A stretch of DNA of 64,000 nucleotides from Patiria pectinifera (taxonomy: Eukaryota > Echinodermata > Asteroidea > Valvatida > Asterinidae): contig CM057138.1 in NCBI GenBank assembly GCA_029964075.1, forward strand, positions 9,232,932 through 9,296,931, given 5' to 3'. Numbering within the stretch: the stretch's first letter is position 1; every line of letters begins with the position of its first letter. A program made the position numbers and the translations under genes. Positions 1 to 10,623 of the stretch are shown here, one piece after another. The notes under the pieces were generated by a model. The model ran no database searches and had not been told where the DNA came from. It was given only the letters and a program-made list of their open reading frames with translations.

Positions 1-265
1 TAATCACTGTCGGACTTAATGGGTCGGACATAATCGGCCGTCGGACACAATGGGTCGGACATAATCGGCCGTCGGACACAATGGGTCGGACATAATCGGC
101 CGTCGGACACAATGGGTCGGACATAATCGGCCGTCGGACATAATGGGTCGGACATAATCGGCCGTCGGACACAATGGGTCGGACATGATCGGCTGTCGGA
201 CATAATGGGTCGGACATAATCGGCCATTGCTCGTCAAAATCTGTTGTCGGACGTAATTGACCAAA
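1..265. repeat. 31-bp tandem satellite, cut by window edge
   Basis: About eight copies of a 31-bp unit made of two related halves, gtcggacacaatgg and gtcggacataatcggcc, so a half-period of about 15 bp is also visible. Copies differ by single bases and the array decays after about 235. It begins at or before the window edge, so its full length is unknown. The open frame on the minus strand is a by-product of the repeat, not a gene. Confidence 0.93.
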
Positions 266-800
266 CGGACCTAATAGTCGTGAACACACGTGTAAGGTAA
301 TCAAACGCAGCCATATATTTTGGATCACTAAATGGACTTGAGGGGCGGAAATGCACATGTGATTGTTTGCATACCAACACACGGATGGCTGTAAAAAGTA
401 GAAACGCACGGTAATTACATACAGCAAAGTCGCTGTTTGCAATTACTTAAACAAAATAGAAATGACCCACTTATTTGCAAACCCTCATTAAAACAGATTA
501 CCGGATGGTTCCAAGTAGGAATTATCTCTCTCTCAACAACGTATTATTTTGTCTTTTTAATTCATAAAACGAGCTTACTGACCCTTTTATAGTTAATATT
601 GCAGGTTGCAGGTATATAACATAATCTAATGCGTATGACAACTTATTATAGAATGTAAGCTTGCACTGCAATCTTCAAATTAATGCAAAATAATTGATCG
701 TACATCTTTAGATAGATCTGTTTGTAAAGTAAAGTTCAGATTTATCAACAACATAGTGTCTTGTAGATCATTGCTGGTATCTCACTGATATACCGCATCT
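266..800. other. AT-rich spacer upstream of GPCR pseudogene
   Basis: No coding signal, RNA gene or clear repeat seen. A missing N-terminal exon of the GPCR relic could have lain here, but I cannot point to one; the frame that continues TM1 meets a stop at 786-788. Confidence 0.5.
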
Positions 801-1782
801 GTGCAACATATCATTGGCGTGGTAGGTGTCTTGGGGGTATGGTCTTATCATCAAGCTTATCTTGCGAGTCCCCTTCATGCACACATCATCCATAACGATT
901 ATCTGCCATCAAGCAATCATCGACTTTCTGGGCTCGCTGCTGCTGCTTCTGCAGCGGAACATTCCCGTACCACAGACGATCGGCGGCGAGCTGCTGTGCC
1001 GTGTGTGGACCGGGATGTCACCCTTTTTCTGCTCTTCGTCGCGTCCACCTACAACCTCCTTGCCTTGACTCTGGGCAGGTACATCAACATCGTTAAACCC
1101 CTCCGCTTTCGGCTGATTCATTCCCGCAAGGGAGTAGCAGCAACGATAGCAATCATGTGGCTGCTTGTCACGTTCATCAAATCCTACTCGTTCTTCCTTT
1201 ACAGCGTCGTCGACGGCCATACGTGTGTCTTCCGAAACGTCCAATCCTCCAAGGTAATGGGCCCGCTTATATCTGCCTCCAGTTCTTCCTTCCCACCGTG
1301 ATTTTGCTCTTCTGTTACTGTGTTACATACGCATCGCAAGGACGCTGAAGCGTCAAACAAAACTCATGTCCCTGAAAACTACCATCGTTGACCAGGACCA
1401 TATAACGACATCAGAGGTGGGTCGGGCGGAGCAGATGCATCAGCAGCATAAGCTTCTCAGGGTAAGAAGGGACATGTTTGAAAGACTGGTAATTGTCTTT
1501 GTGACATTCATTGTCTGTTGGACTCCCAGCCAGGTCACTTTCTTCATGTTCAACATTGGTTGGATCGATTTGGACGACAAGGGACCTGTTAATGTCATCG
1601 GAACCAAAATGACGGCCTGCAACTGTTGCCTCAACCCGATCATCTATTGTTTTAAGTACAAGCTTTTCCGCTGGACGATCCGTACGATGATTGCCGTCCA
1701 GGTAACGAACAGTATGATTGTCTTATCCAGACAGCAGCCACTAACACGACCCAGAACTACAACATGCAAGAGTTCACAATGA
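801..1782 (+). pseudogene. Rhodopsin-class GPCR pseudogene, four frameshifts
   Basis: Relic of a class A seven-transmembrane receptor. Read piecewise: TM1 (IIGVVGVLG, frame from 801), the end of TM1 plus TM2 (GLIIKLIL, then SITIICHQAIIDFLGSLLLL, frame from 826) with an ECL1 cysteine (LLCRVW), TM3 ending LGRYINIVKP, TM4 with its conserved Trp (IAIMWLLV), TM5 (YICLQFFLPTVILLFCYC), TM6 with CWTP, and TM7 with NPIIY followed by FKYKLFR. The frame changes near 830-835, 1010-1025, 1255 and 1319-1320; the first fits one extra G in a G5 run and the last an extra TG. No in-frame stop interrupts the used segments, so decay is recent or the indels are assembly errors. The most conserved TM1 residue, Asn of GNG, is Tyr here, and the D/E of the D/ERY motif is Gly. 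No convincing start codon precedes TM1, and the N-terminus is absent. The last segment (1366-1782) stays open to its TGA. The ligand cannot be assigned; the style resembles the large echinoderm-specific GPCR expansions (inference). Confidence 0.85.
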
Positions 1783-2259
1783 CAGTCAACAGGTAAATAA
1801 AAACAAGAGTCGAAATGGGTTATGGGTAATGACCATCGAGCTACTGCACTTTGGCCAAGAGTGAAATATCACTTTACTCAAATGTAAATTTACTCCACCA
1901 GACTGAATTGAGGGACAAGACGATTGAGAGAGTTATTCATTCAATCGAAGCATTGACTAAAATGAACTATTTTAATTAATTAAAATGTTTAATGGTGTGC
2001 ACTCTGAGTTGTCTAGCTCCAGTTTCACTATTACCGTGTTGGTATCTCTTTCAATTCCCATTTTTTTTCTGGCAGTGTGAAGGTTGGGAAAACATGAACA
2101 ATTTTGGAAGACGGTAGTGTTTTGAATCTAGTTTACATTTTAGAATAAATTATATGTAATTGTATGAGGTTTTCGGCATGTTTTTCAGGATGGATTCCAA
2201 TGGTACACAATTTCTCGCAGCTTTTCCAGGTTTAGGATGGGGGGGGGGGCAATAGTTAT
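1783..2259. other. Spacer after GPCR relic
   Basis: An AATAAA hexamer at 1796-1801 lies 14 bases past the pseudogene stop and could be its old polyadenylation signal. A G10 run at about 2239-2249 precedes the LTR candidate. Nothing else is supported. Confidence 0.4.
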
Positions 2260-3005
2260 TGTGGCGGTCGTGCCAACAGCAACCCCGAGTCGTCCTCGGC
2301 CGACGTCAGCGAGCGGTCAATTCTGAGAAGGCCAAGGGAGCAGGCCCGTTTTGAGGCAGTCTACCGCCAGGCGCAGCAGGGGAATAACTTTATTCGCGGG
2401 CGGGTCTTACGCCAGCAGCTCTCAAGCCAGCACACACGGGAACATGGCAGGGGAAGGAAAACGGGGTACCTCTAAATCAAACACAGGACTCTTCTCTTTA
2501 GGTGAACATTCCTTTATTATAATCTACTCAGGCAGACTGCAAATCATCTCTAGGCCTTGACAGGTGTTGGTCAGCGAGTTCCCCGTACAGGTATAAATCA
2601 TCCCCACTAGGTTAACGTCCACTCACCACTACGGCCTCGCTACTTGTTCCCGTGGACGGAGTTCCTCCCCTCTTCAACTGACCAAACAAGCCCCCACTAA
2701 ACTTATCCCAGTAACAGCCTCACTTACACAGCTGCCAACTACCACTAATCTGCACGGGCGAGGGACTGAATAAACACGCTCAGCAACTGCAACGCACTAC
2801 TGGTCACCCGTGTCTCACTCGGGTACGGGACTGGAACTGCTCAGGAACTGCCGCACTGAGAGGGCGCTAGCGCTTTTATACCCACGCGGCAAATAGACTG
2901 GCGCCGCGGCGCATTACGCACATCAGCCCTGGCTGACGTCTAGGTCATTATCTATGTTATAGCTACGATAGCCCCTGGCTACCACCAAACTGCTACTGCG
3001 CCACA
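2260..3005 (-). mobile_element. Probable solo LTR (minus orientation)
   Basis: A 746-bp GC-richer block starts TGTGGCG and ends CGCCACA, the TG...CA form of retrotransposon LTRs with a short inverted end. Read on the minus strand it has a TATA box (TATAAAAG, complement of 2873-2880) and AATAAA signals (complements of 2513-2518 and 2389-2394) in the U3-R-U5 order expected of an LTR. The flanking pentamers gttat (2255-2259) and gtatt (3006-3010) match only partly, so target-site duplication is doubtful. No gag or pol sequence adjoins it. An unrelated CpG-rich promoter block is the alternative. Confidence 0.5.
2873..2880 (-). promoter_or_regulatory. TATA box of LTR candidate
   Basis: On the minus strand the sequence reads gggtataaaagcgc, a consensus TATA element, with a GC-rich stretch on both sides. 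It lies about 125 bp inside the 5' end of the LTR as read on the minus strand, and about 360 bp before the first AATAAA. Confidence 0.45.
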
Positions 3006-3509
3006 GTATTAAAGAATAGGTGGTCTATTTGTTTTTCAGTCGTAAACATTTTATCTTTAAAGCAGGATTGGCTATAACAAGTACCGGATTTGAGGTGCTG
3101 CTATGCTGTCATCCGTTTCTTTCCTCTCTAAAAATACAACAACAAATTTTGACATTTCGTCCGGGAGGGGGGGGGGGGGTCCCTGTCCCTTGTGCAACAT
3201 CGGGGAGAGCTACCCTCTCCGTCAGAGGCGAGGCATTTGTTTCACTCCTTGCAATTGACGAGCTGTTACAAACATCAAGATGCTACAGTTCACCCATTCC
3301 TATTGGTCGAGAGCCCGGCACGTGGCCGGTTTCAAACGGTTGATGTAGACCGGCTCGCTGGTCTGAATCAATTTTCCAGTGTCACATGAAATTTGGACTC
3401 TTGTGAAATCCGGTGCCAGTACCGTTTTGTTGATTGAACGTTCACAATCCACACGTAGGCATGCGCAACACTACCAGTGAGTCAGTATACAATATGAAAT
3501 GATTTGAGG
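3006..3509. other. Spacer with a long G run
   Basis: A G-rich homopolymer tract lies at about 3165-3179. Two overlapping short open frames cross this stretch, but neither has recognisable domains. No feature supported. Confidence 0.35.
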
Positions 3510-3605
3510 GTGGACAGTCGATATTAGCTCCCCCAGGTATTGGAAGTTGACATCCTAGTTTGTCAACTTTCAATACTGAGGGGAGCTAATATCGACTATC
3601 CCCCC
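3510..3605. repeat. Hairpin: about 40-bp inverted repeat
   Basis: Left arm 3510-3552 (gggtggacagtcgatatt...) and right arm about 3559-3604 (...aatatcgactatcccc) are near-complementary with a short loop (about 6 bases). A C10 run follows. The form suits a tiny foldback or MITE remnant; no target duplication identified. Confidence 0.85.
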
Positions 3606-4012
3606 CCCCCGAAATAAACCATGTAATACTTGTTTTAGTATACCTCATACATATTCAGTTGCCGAATTTATCCGTTGCAGTATGCACCTCGCGATCATAA
3701 AATCTTCGGAGAAACTTCAAAGTTAGGGATTCAAATAGCAATGTTAGCTGGTGAAGCCGAAATGGAGACCACGCCAAGTTTTAGTAAATCCAAGTAACCG
3801 TCGTCAGAATCGAAATAGTACAAGACGCAGCAGAGCTTGCCCCTCGTACGATCTGAAAGTATACTTGATGCACAACATCGTTATTGAATTTCAATGTAAC
3901 GCACATGCAGGCACCAGACTACTCCTCATTTGCATACGTGTTCAAAATTCTTGCACATGCAAATGATGGATTCATCAGAAATAGTCACAATTGTTTTGGT
4001 CTGGGAACTAGA
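3606..4012. other. Spacer
   Basis: AT-rich; no gene, RNA or repeat supported. Confidence 0.35.
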
Positions 4013-4455
4013 CTAACCCTCCGACGCAGAAAGCACATTTACTAACACGCTTACAGTAAGGGGTCCCTCCGGGGACCCAGATATTTAGCGCCTTGGTTTG
4101 AGGCTACACAACACAGTATCTATATGTATACAATCTGGACATGTCTATAGACTATAAATAAGGAGGTCATTGACAGGAAACAGATGTTGTATACATAGTC
4201 TGTGGTCAAGTCGTGCACTTGGCTACCCGCAAGTGACTTTGTTTTGTGCACGTGTATATGGGCAGCCCAGGTTGTCAGGCTCAGATATGCCTGACCCGGG
4301 GTCACACACTAAAGGTGACTGCATATATCCGTAGTAGGTGTCTCTAGCTAGGATTAGATGGAAGATCACCAGAATTGGTTGGAATTTTTTTTTTTATTAA
4401 GGTAATTAACCAAATTGGGTCCCCAAAAGGGCTAGTTTCTGCGTCGGAGGGCTAA
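4013..4455. mobile_element. MITE-like element, TIR ccctccgacgcagaaa
   Basis: Inverted ends ctaaccctccgacgcagaaa (4013-4032) and tttctgcgtcggagggctaa (4436-4455) enclose about 440 bp with no transposase. The trinucleotide cta occurs at both outer edges and could be a 3-bp target duplication, which would suit the PIF/Harbinger group, but this depends on where the TIR is taken to start. An internal GC hairpin (ggggtccctccggggaccc) lies at about 4060. Confidence 0.8.
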
Positions 4456-4714
4456 TGTGTAGCTATAGCTAGGATATGTTCGCGCGTGCGTATTTCACCC
4501 GTGCGACAGTTCCACGACTGCTTCGTAAAGCGCATGTGTAGTAGACTGTCGCACGACCAGTCTCGGTCAAAGTCAACCATGAACTATTGAGGAGCCACTC
4601 ATCAGAGTTTATCTGGAGTTTTAATAAACTCGCGGTCCCGCCTGTAGGCGGTTTTGGCCGCGGGTCGGGGGTCAAGAGAGCGCGGGCAAAAGTATATCCA
4701 GTCACAGCTGCTGC

Positions 4715-4815
4715 AGAAACTGGTCTCATGGCCTGATGAACAGGGGTAATTATTGTGAAGCGCTTTGAGACCTTTGGTATAAAGCGCCATATAAGCACTA
4801 TATTATTATTAAACC
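4715..4815 (+). mobile_element. SINE 3' tail fragment
   Basis: The phrases gatgaacaggggtaatta, gaagcgctttgagacc and gcgccatataagcac followed by tattattatt match the tail of the SINE at 57541-58125 (gatgaacagggataata ... gcgcaatataaatg ... attattatt). The tRNA-like head is not present here, so the copy is 5'-truncated. Confidence 0.75.
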
Positions 4816-5278
4816 CTCTGGGCTTGGGCTTCTCCAAGAGCTTTATTTTATACATTTTGACCTACATTTTGACCTAGACAGTAAGACATAATGTCTTTGG
4901 CGTCCATATTGGGAAGGTGGTCACTTTTGTCAAAAGACTTTTTCTACGATTGTAGGGTTTTAAACCATGTTGTGTGGTGCATCGCTGATTAACCAGGTCT
5001 CCTCTCGCTACAGTGGACTTAATTGACCATATCAAAGGCACCTAAACAGCTGAAGCTGGCAATTTGGGAAAATGGCGGGTATGTTTTTTTTACAAGGCAA
5101 AGCTGCGAATTAGGCCCTTTAGCTGAACATCTTAGTATTGTATAACATGAATAAGCTAAAACTATGCAAAATATCATGCCTTTATCATCGAAGGCATATA
5201 AGACCGATTCTGAAGCCCAGCCCAATGAGGTTTTGGTCAATTATTACAGTCGTGATTAACCCTATTAGGACCGTGAAG
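4816..5278. other. Spacer
   Basis: No gene or clear repeat. A short minus-strand open frame at 5019-5240 has no recognisable domain. Confidence 0.35.
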
Positions 5279-5307
5279 GAGCACAACAGAGTTGTAACGA
5301 GTCACTG

Positions 5308-5460
5308 ATTTTTGTGACTCGAGTCGAGTCGAGTCATTTTAAAGAAGTGACTCGAGTCGAGTCGAGTCATTAGGTCAACAAAGTCGAGTCCAGTCGAGTC
5401 GAGTCACAGTGTGTGGTCGAGTCGAGTCGAGTCAAGTATTTAGCTCTAGTCAATTCGAGT
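5308..5460. repeat. TCGAG array, left end of the hAT-like element
   Basis: Several blocks of the pentamer gagtc/tcgag separated by 10-25 bp spacers. The blocks can pair with those at 6102-6295. Single-base drift is seen, for example gtcgagtccagtcgag. Confidence 0.9.
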
Positions 5461-6101
5461 CACAAATATTTGAACACTATATAATAAAGTACAATAAAAA
5501 GCAACAAACACAAGAGAGAAAGAATACAAGGCACCAGTCTATTACGAAAATCCAAAGACAAGAAGGATGCTGTAAGGTACCCAACCAACAGTTTCCATTG
5601 CTAACTTGAGTCGCAGATAAGAAGATGTGAAACTACGGTCTTATAACTGTTTTGGCTTCGGTTTTAGATTTTGTTGTTCGCTGATCGCTGAAAACGTCAA
5701 AACCTAATTACATTATACAAAACTGTTTCTGATTATTTAAAGGTGGTCCCATCCGTATCCTTTTTGTGTGTGTGTGAAATCGGGACATAAATTTAGCCAG
5801 CGTTCCACCAAGAGCTTTATAAGAAATTGCCCGAAACCAATGATGAAACCACGGATTGAGAAATGCGTTTTAAGTCTGGTTCCGGATTTAGCATTACATG
5901 CTATAGAACCACAAGGTGGGAGTCCGCGACACGGTGTATGTTTGTTGTATCATAATGGAGGAAGGAAAACAGACGGCCGCTGTATATGAACGTGCATAAT
6001 TCGCGAATATAACGTGACGTGAACAAAAACTGGCAACGCGAACGGCGCGGCGTAAGTCATTGCAAATATTTTTCGCAAGTAAGTTTTGCTTTTATTTTTG
6101 G

Positions 6102-6295
6102 GACTCGAGTCTTATTAGCCTTCCTCGAGTCGAGTCGAGTCATTCTGATGAGGGACTCGAGTCGAGTCGAGTCATTTGCTCGCAGTGACTCGAGTCGAGT
6201 CGAGTCATTTACCTGTCGGGACTCGAGTCGAGTCGAGTCACCAAAAAATGTGACTCGAGTCGGACTCGAGTCGAGTCATTGACTCGAGTCATTAC
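6102..6295. repeat. TCGAG array, right end of the hAT-like element
   Basis: Five to six blocks of gactcgagtcgagtcgagtca with unrelated spacers. It is the right-hand counterpart of the left array and is better preserved. Confidence 0.9.
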
Positions 6296-6310
6296 AACTC
6301 TGGAGTACAA

Positions 6311-9239
6311 ACGTCTTGTAATAGCTCCGAAACGCTTTTGCCGATCGGCATGAAAATTGGTGACTTTTCCAAACTTGTATCGGTGTAATATTGTAACAAT
6401 AATTCATGAATTACATACGTAAGTCCAACTTAGGTTTAGTCAAACAGTTTTGAAGTTTCTCTCACAGTCAGTGTCTTTCCCCACGATACCCAGGCTTGGT
6501 CTGACTATCCGGTTCGTAAGTGACTTCGTCATACACGCGCACGCACCACTGATTACGAGCGCCCATTGGATAAACACTCAAGTTGCGTTAACTTCCGGTT
6601 CCATTCGTGCCATGCTACACCATCATGGCTAAGTTGAGATGACGTCACACTTACAAACCGGATAGAGGGCGATATGTGCGTCGCGCGCCATGTATATAAA
6701 TAGCCAAGGGCCTCGCGCTGTCTGACTGTTAATACGTGCAGTATCCCAAACTGCCATAATTCATTAAATTGGTACTCAAACTGGAGAATGTCCTTGGTTA
6801 GCATGGCAAGCAATTTAAAACTACAATAATGTTAAAGCTTGGTTATTGTGTGTAAGCACATGAAAATAATTGATTTTCGTTGGTGAAACCATGTTTTCTC
6901 TCTTGGAACCAAGTATCCGCACAAGGTATCCACATTAGACTACAGTTCATAGTCTCCAGACCAACTCCAAAATGGCCTCCATTTGCGCATAATGCTTTTA
7001 ATGTTCACTTCTCTGCAGTCTGCACTATGGTCTTTGTTCTGGGGTACTTCGTTAACATTTTGTGCATAAAAAAATGCAAAAAAAAAACACACTACCATAA
7101 GTACTTTATAGGGCTCATTGTGGTAGAAAATACAAACTTTGGAACAAAAACAGGATAAAAAAATAAAATTTGCCCTAAAAGTGAGTACAACGCCCTCTAA
7201 CGTTTGCACTGTGTTTTAAAAAGTGTTTTAATTGGATATATACCGACCAAAAGAATGTTTGGTACCAAGTACCAAGTGGCCAAAGCTGTTGGTTGGTCAA
7301 CTGTTATCAGCTGACGTCATCACACTGATCAACATGTTTGGATAGGCTATGGAAAAACACTTGAAGTGTAGGAAATGTTACACTTGCAATGCAAGCTGTT
7401 CGAAATATATCGTGTGAGGGCGCACTTTTGTGGAACAAACGGCACACGACGTCGGCGTGAGGCTATCCACTATAGCGTCTCGAAAGAGACTATAACATAT
7501 TGACTTTATGGGAGTTGTAATAGGTCCGCGACAGAGAATTTACTCTCGAGCAGAACATCTTACAGAAAACATATCATAAACTGGGGTCACCTTAGTTATT
7601 ACCCTTGGTAACGGGCAGAAGCCTTACCCTGTATAGACCTACTACCGGTATTACTGACAATTCTATAATCAAATTAATTTCATGAAAGTCATTTCCTAAA
7701 CAATTATGTTGCTATTCTTCCATGGTTATAAATATCATTATTGTTATAATTGTACAAGTTTTGTAAATAATATCAATTTCATTCAATTCGGATATCTTGC
7801 AAAGTTGTCCCGCTATACGGGGAAACTTTGACAGCATACTAGGAGGCTCTAAATCATATTCAAAGAAACGAATTGAAAAATTGCCACTAGGTTACAGATT
7901 AGTGTTTATGTGCAAACAAGTACAAGGGGAAAATATTTGGCTTGTCATGTTTCGGACATTTATTATTTATTCAGCCAAATAAAAGAATACAAATATGCAA
8001 TAGACAAAGACTACAATACATAGGCCTATACATTAATAACCGGGAAAACATTAAGAGAAAAAAATAATCACCAAGACGGGCTAGGGGCAACTAAAGCAAA
8101 AAAAAATACTGTAGTACGTAGACCTATAACCCCTCAGTCAATTTGATTGATTATTTGTTTCAAAACAAAAAAAGAATATAGCAAAGAAAAACAGGTGATT
8201 GGTCCTATTACAGATTATATGCTGGGTTCATTAAAGATAAAAGGGGTACAAGGGATTAACTACACCTAATTACAAAAGAAAATACGATTAAGTGCACACA
8301 AACAAATATAAAATTAGAAATACAAAAGGAACATTAAAAAGATACACCTAAAAGGAACATTAAAAAGATACGCCGAAATTAGACCTACAGTTTTTCTAAG
8401 GACTGGACATGATATTAGAGGGAGAACATTAAAATGATGGCAAGAACGAACACGTACCTTGCTAAATACCCCCGAAATAATCCATGTTAAGAAACGAATC
8501 TCTGAAAGTTAAATCGACGATCATAACCAAAGTGAAAACTTAAAAAGCCGGTTAGAGAGCCTACTCTAGAATTGACATATCAACCCACTGTGGCTCGGAT
8601 CTGGCATTAAAGATCCCATACGAAGCTGCTTACGGCCTATTTGCTAAATTAGATGAGAACAACCTGTCAAATCTACCACAGTTCACGGTAGATTAAACAC
8701 TGCAATGATTTAACTCGTTTCTTGCTGTGGAGGTCTTCTTTCCCTGTCTTTTAATCACAATCGTAAAATAACGCTACTAGTTTGGAATGGACTAAATATC
8801 AGCCGTTGGGGGCTAACATTATAAATATTTCAAATGCACAAAAATGTAACGATTTTATTCAAGGTTTTTTTTTGGGTGTGCAGCCGTTGCCATAATAACG
8901 CAATGGAGATAAGATCGTTCGGAGGCTCGAGTTTCGACATGCAATTTTCTCACAAGTCAGAATTCCCAGCAAATGTCTGGTTTTGGTTTATCTGTTCTAA
9001 TCACCTGCAAATATACAGCATTTAACAGCTCCAGTTACCGTTGTTTAACCAAGAAGCTCAGTCGTTTTTGTATTATATTTTTTATTGTAAAACATCTTTT
9101 CCCGATAGTTATCAAATTGGGACGCTCTCTGCTAGTATTTGAGATGCCCTTGAAGATAACCAAAAAAAAAAAATACTCGTTCAATTCGGTTACAAAAGGT
9201 CTTCTCCACATTATGCACGTAGTCAAACGAGCTTCATAC
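6311..9239. other. AT-rich gene-free spacer
   Basis: No exon, RNA gene or bounded element supported. A 25-bp near-duplicate (aaaaggaacattaaaaagat...) occurs twice in tandem at about 8325-8377. Homopolymer A runs are common. Confidence 0.4.
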
Positions 9240-9560
9240 ATTAAGGTGAACTATGTTCACTGCAAAAACTGTGGTTGGCAAGCAAACACTTTTGTGAACA
9301 CTTTCTTTTACAATCATGTTTAAACATGTTTAAATACCAAACATGTTTAGAGTGTTGATGGATATAAATATTTAGCAAATGAACATCGATGTTTAGGAAT
9401 TGGACACATAGTGTTTAGTTTCTTTACATGTTTACAAAGTGAGAGGAGGATTGTGTTTAATTGCTCAACGCACTTTCTAGAGTAAACCTTTATTTTTTTC
9501 TTCATTTCTTGAGTTTCCAAACACTATGTGGGTTTCATCCAATCTTTATGAATGAACATT
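9240..9560. repeat. Tract rich in catgttta words
   Basis: Words of the type acatgttta recur (9317-9350, 9385-9395, 9427-9436), including catgtttaaacatgttta. It probably belongs to a dispersed element beginning near ttcactgcaaaaactgtg (9258), but I could not find a matching opposite end. Confidence 0.4.
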
Positions 9561-10127
9561 TGTTCGTCGTGTACGTCTCTGCATATTTCCCCAGGATTGC
9601 GAGCTACAGTGGCTAATGGACGTTTTTAAGGAATCTTAATTTTTTATACCAGAAATAATACATGCGTATATGGAATATTTAATTATATTATACGGTTTTT
9701 CGGGAAATCGTACCATAGCATCAATAAAATATGTGAAATGTGAACAAATTTAGACATCATTAGCTATACATATACGGACGACTGTTTTTAAACAACAGTT
9801 ACAGCTAGAACTAAATGCAATAGTACTTTTGATTTCAAGGTCACAGTTGTTCCGATAATAGATTCATTAAACATTGAACCCTATTATGTATTACTGATCG
9901 CGTCCCATACTGTTATTCCGAAGGATATTTTCGTATTAACATTATTCTTGAAAAGCTTATACCTGCACGGTGTTTGGTCCCGAAATATATAAATTCTTTC
10001 TCTTATCCCGTTTCCTCCGAGCATTCTTTGACATTCGTTTTTCTTTTATTTCAAGACCGTATATCATCCATTTACTCATCCCTATCGATTCATTCAAAAA
10101 AGTCAGCAGATCTTTCCGGGGAAAGTA
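9561..10127. other. Spacer before the 0.5-kb inverted repeat
   Basis: AT-rich. Open frames on both strands (9957-10194) run into the left arm of the following inverted repeat and are mirror images, so they are not taken as genes. Confidence 0.35.
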
Positions 10128-10623
10128 TAGGATGAGTCTAAAAAAACGAAACCCAAATGTTGGGACCATTGTTATAGTGAAGTTCTGCATGTAGCACTTT
10201 CAAAATCAAGGATATGAAAGCCCATGTTTTAGTACAAGAATCATTCGAATTTCTCATGTACTTTTCAAGTTACGGAATTTTAAACACAACCACCGTTTTA
10301 AGGTTCTGTCCACGGATCACAAAAACAGTTCAGTGTTCTTTCAGCAAAATTAAAACAAATCACATAGGGATGTGTGTAAATTGGTTTCGTTTTGCTGAAA
10401 GAACGCACACTTTTTTGTGATCCGTGGTCAGAACTTTAAAACGGTGGTTGCTGTTTAAAACTCCGCAACTTAAAAAGTAAATAAGTGATTTGAATGATTC
10501 CCGATTAAAAGAAAGCTTTTGAATTGGGCTTTGATGTCCTAGATTTTGAAAGTGCTACATGCAGAAATTCATTGAAACAATAGTCCCGACATTTGGATTT
10601 CGTTTTTTTGACTCACCCTGTAT
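10128..10623. mobile_element. 0.5-kb foldback/MITE, TA-flanked
   Basis: Left arm from 10128 (taggatgagtctaaaaaaac...) pairs with the right arm ending 10623 (...gtttttttgactcaccctgta). Homology extends almost to the centre near 10365; the inner arms read ccacggatcacaaaaa and tttttgtgatccgtgg. Arms have diverged by substitutions and small indels. The (c)agggtgagtcaaaaaaa terminus with TA at the boundary suits a Tc1/mariner-type MITE (inference). Confidence 0.85.

Larger units (their letters stand above)
5279..6310. mobile_element. hAT-like non-autonomous element with TCGAG arrays
   Basis: The element proper is 5287-6302 (1016 bp). Both ends read cagagttgtaa inward, and it is flanked by 8-bp repeats gagcacaa (5279-5286) and gagtacaa (6303-6310), one mismatch. 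A CAGAG-type terminus with an 8-bp target duplication is the hAT signature (established knowledge). Inside each end lie clusters of gactcgagtcgagtcgagtca (5308-5460 and 6102-6295), a 5-bp TCGAG periodicity that is largely self-complementary. The central 640 bp is AT-rich and encodes nothing recognisable, so movement would depend on a transposase supplied elsewhere. Confidence 0.85.

Noticed and set aside
1..265. CRISPR-like direct repeats
   Set aside because: The repeats are contiguous with no unique spacers, and the setting is eukaryotic; it is a satellite.
1250..1285. 30-bp gt...ag intron explaining a frame change in the GPCR relic
   Set aside because: Too short for an intron, and the skipped bases encode residues that belong to TM5.
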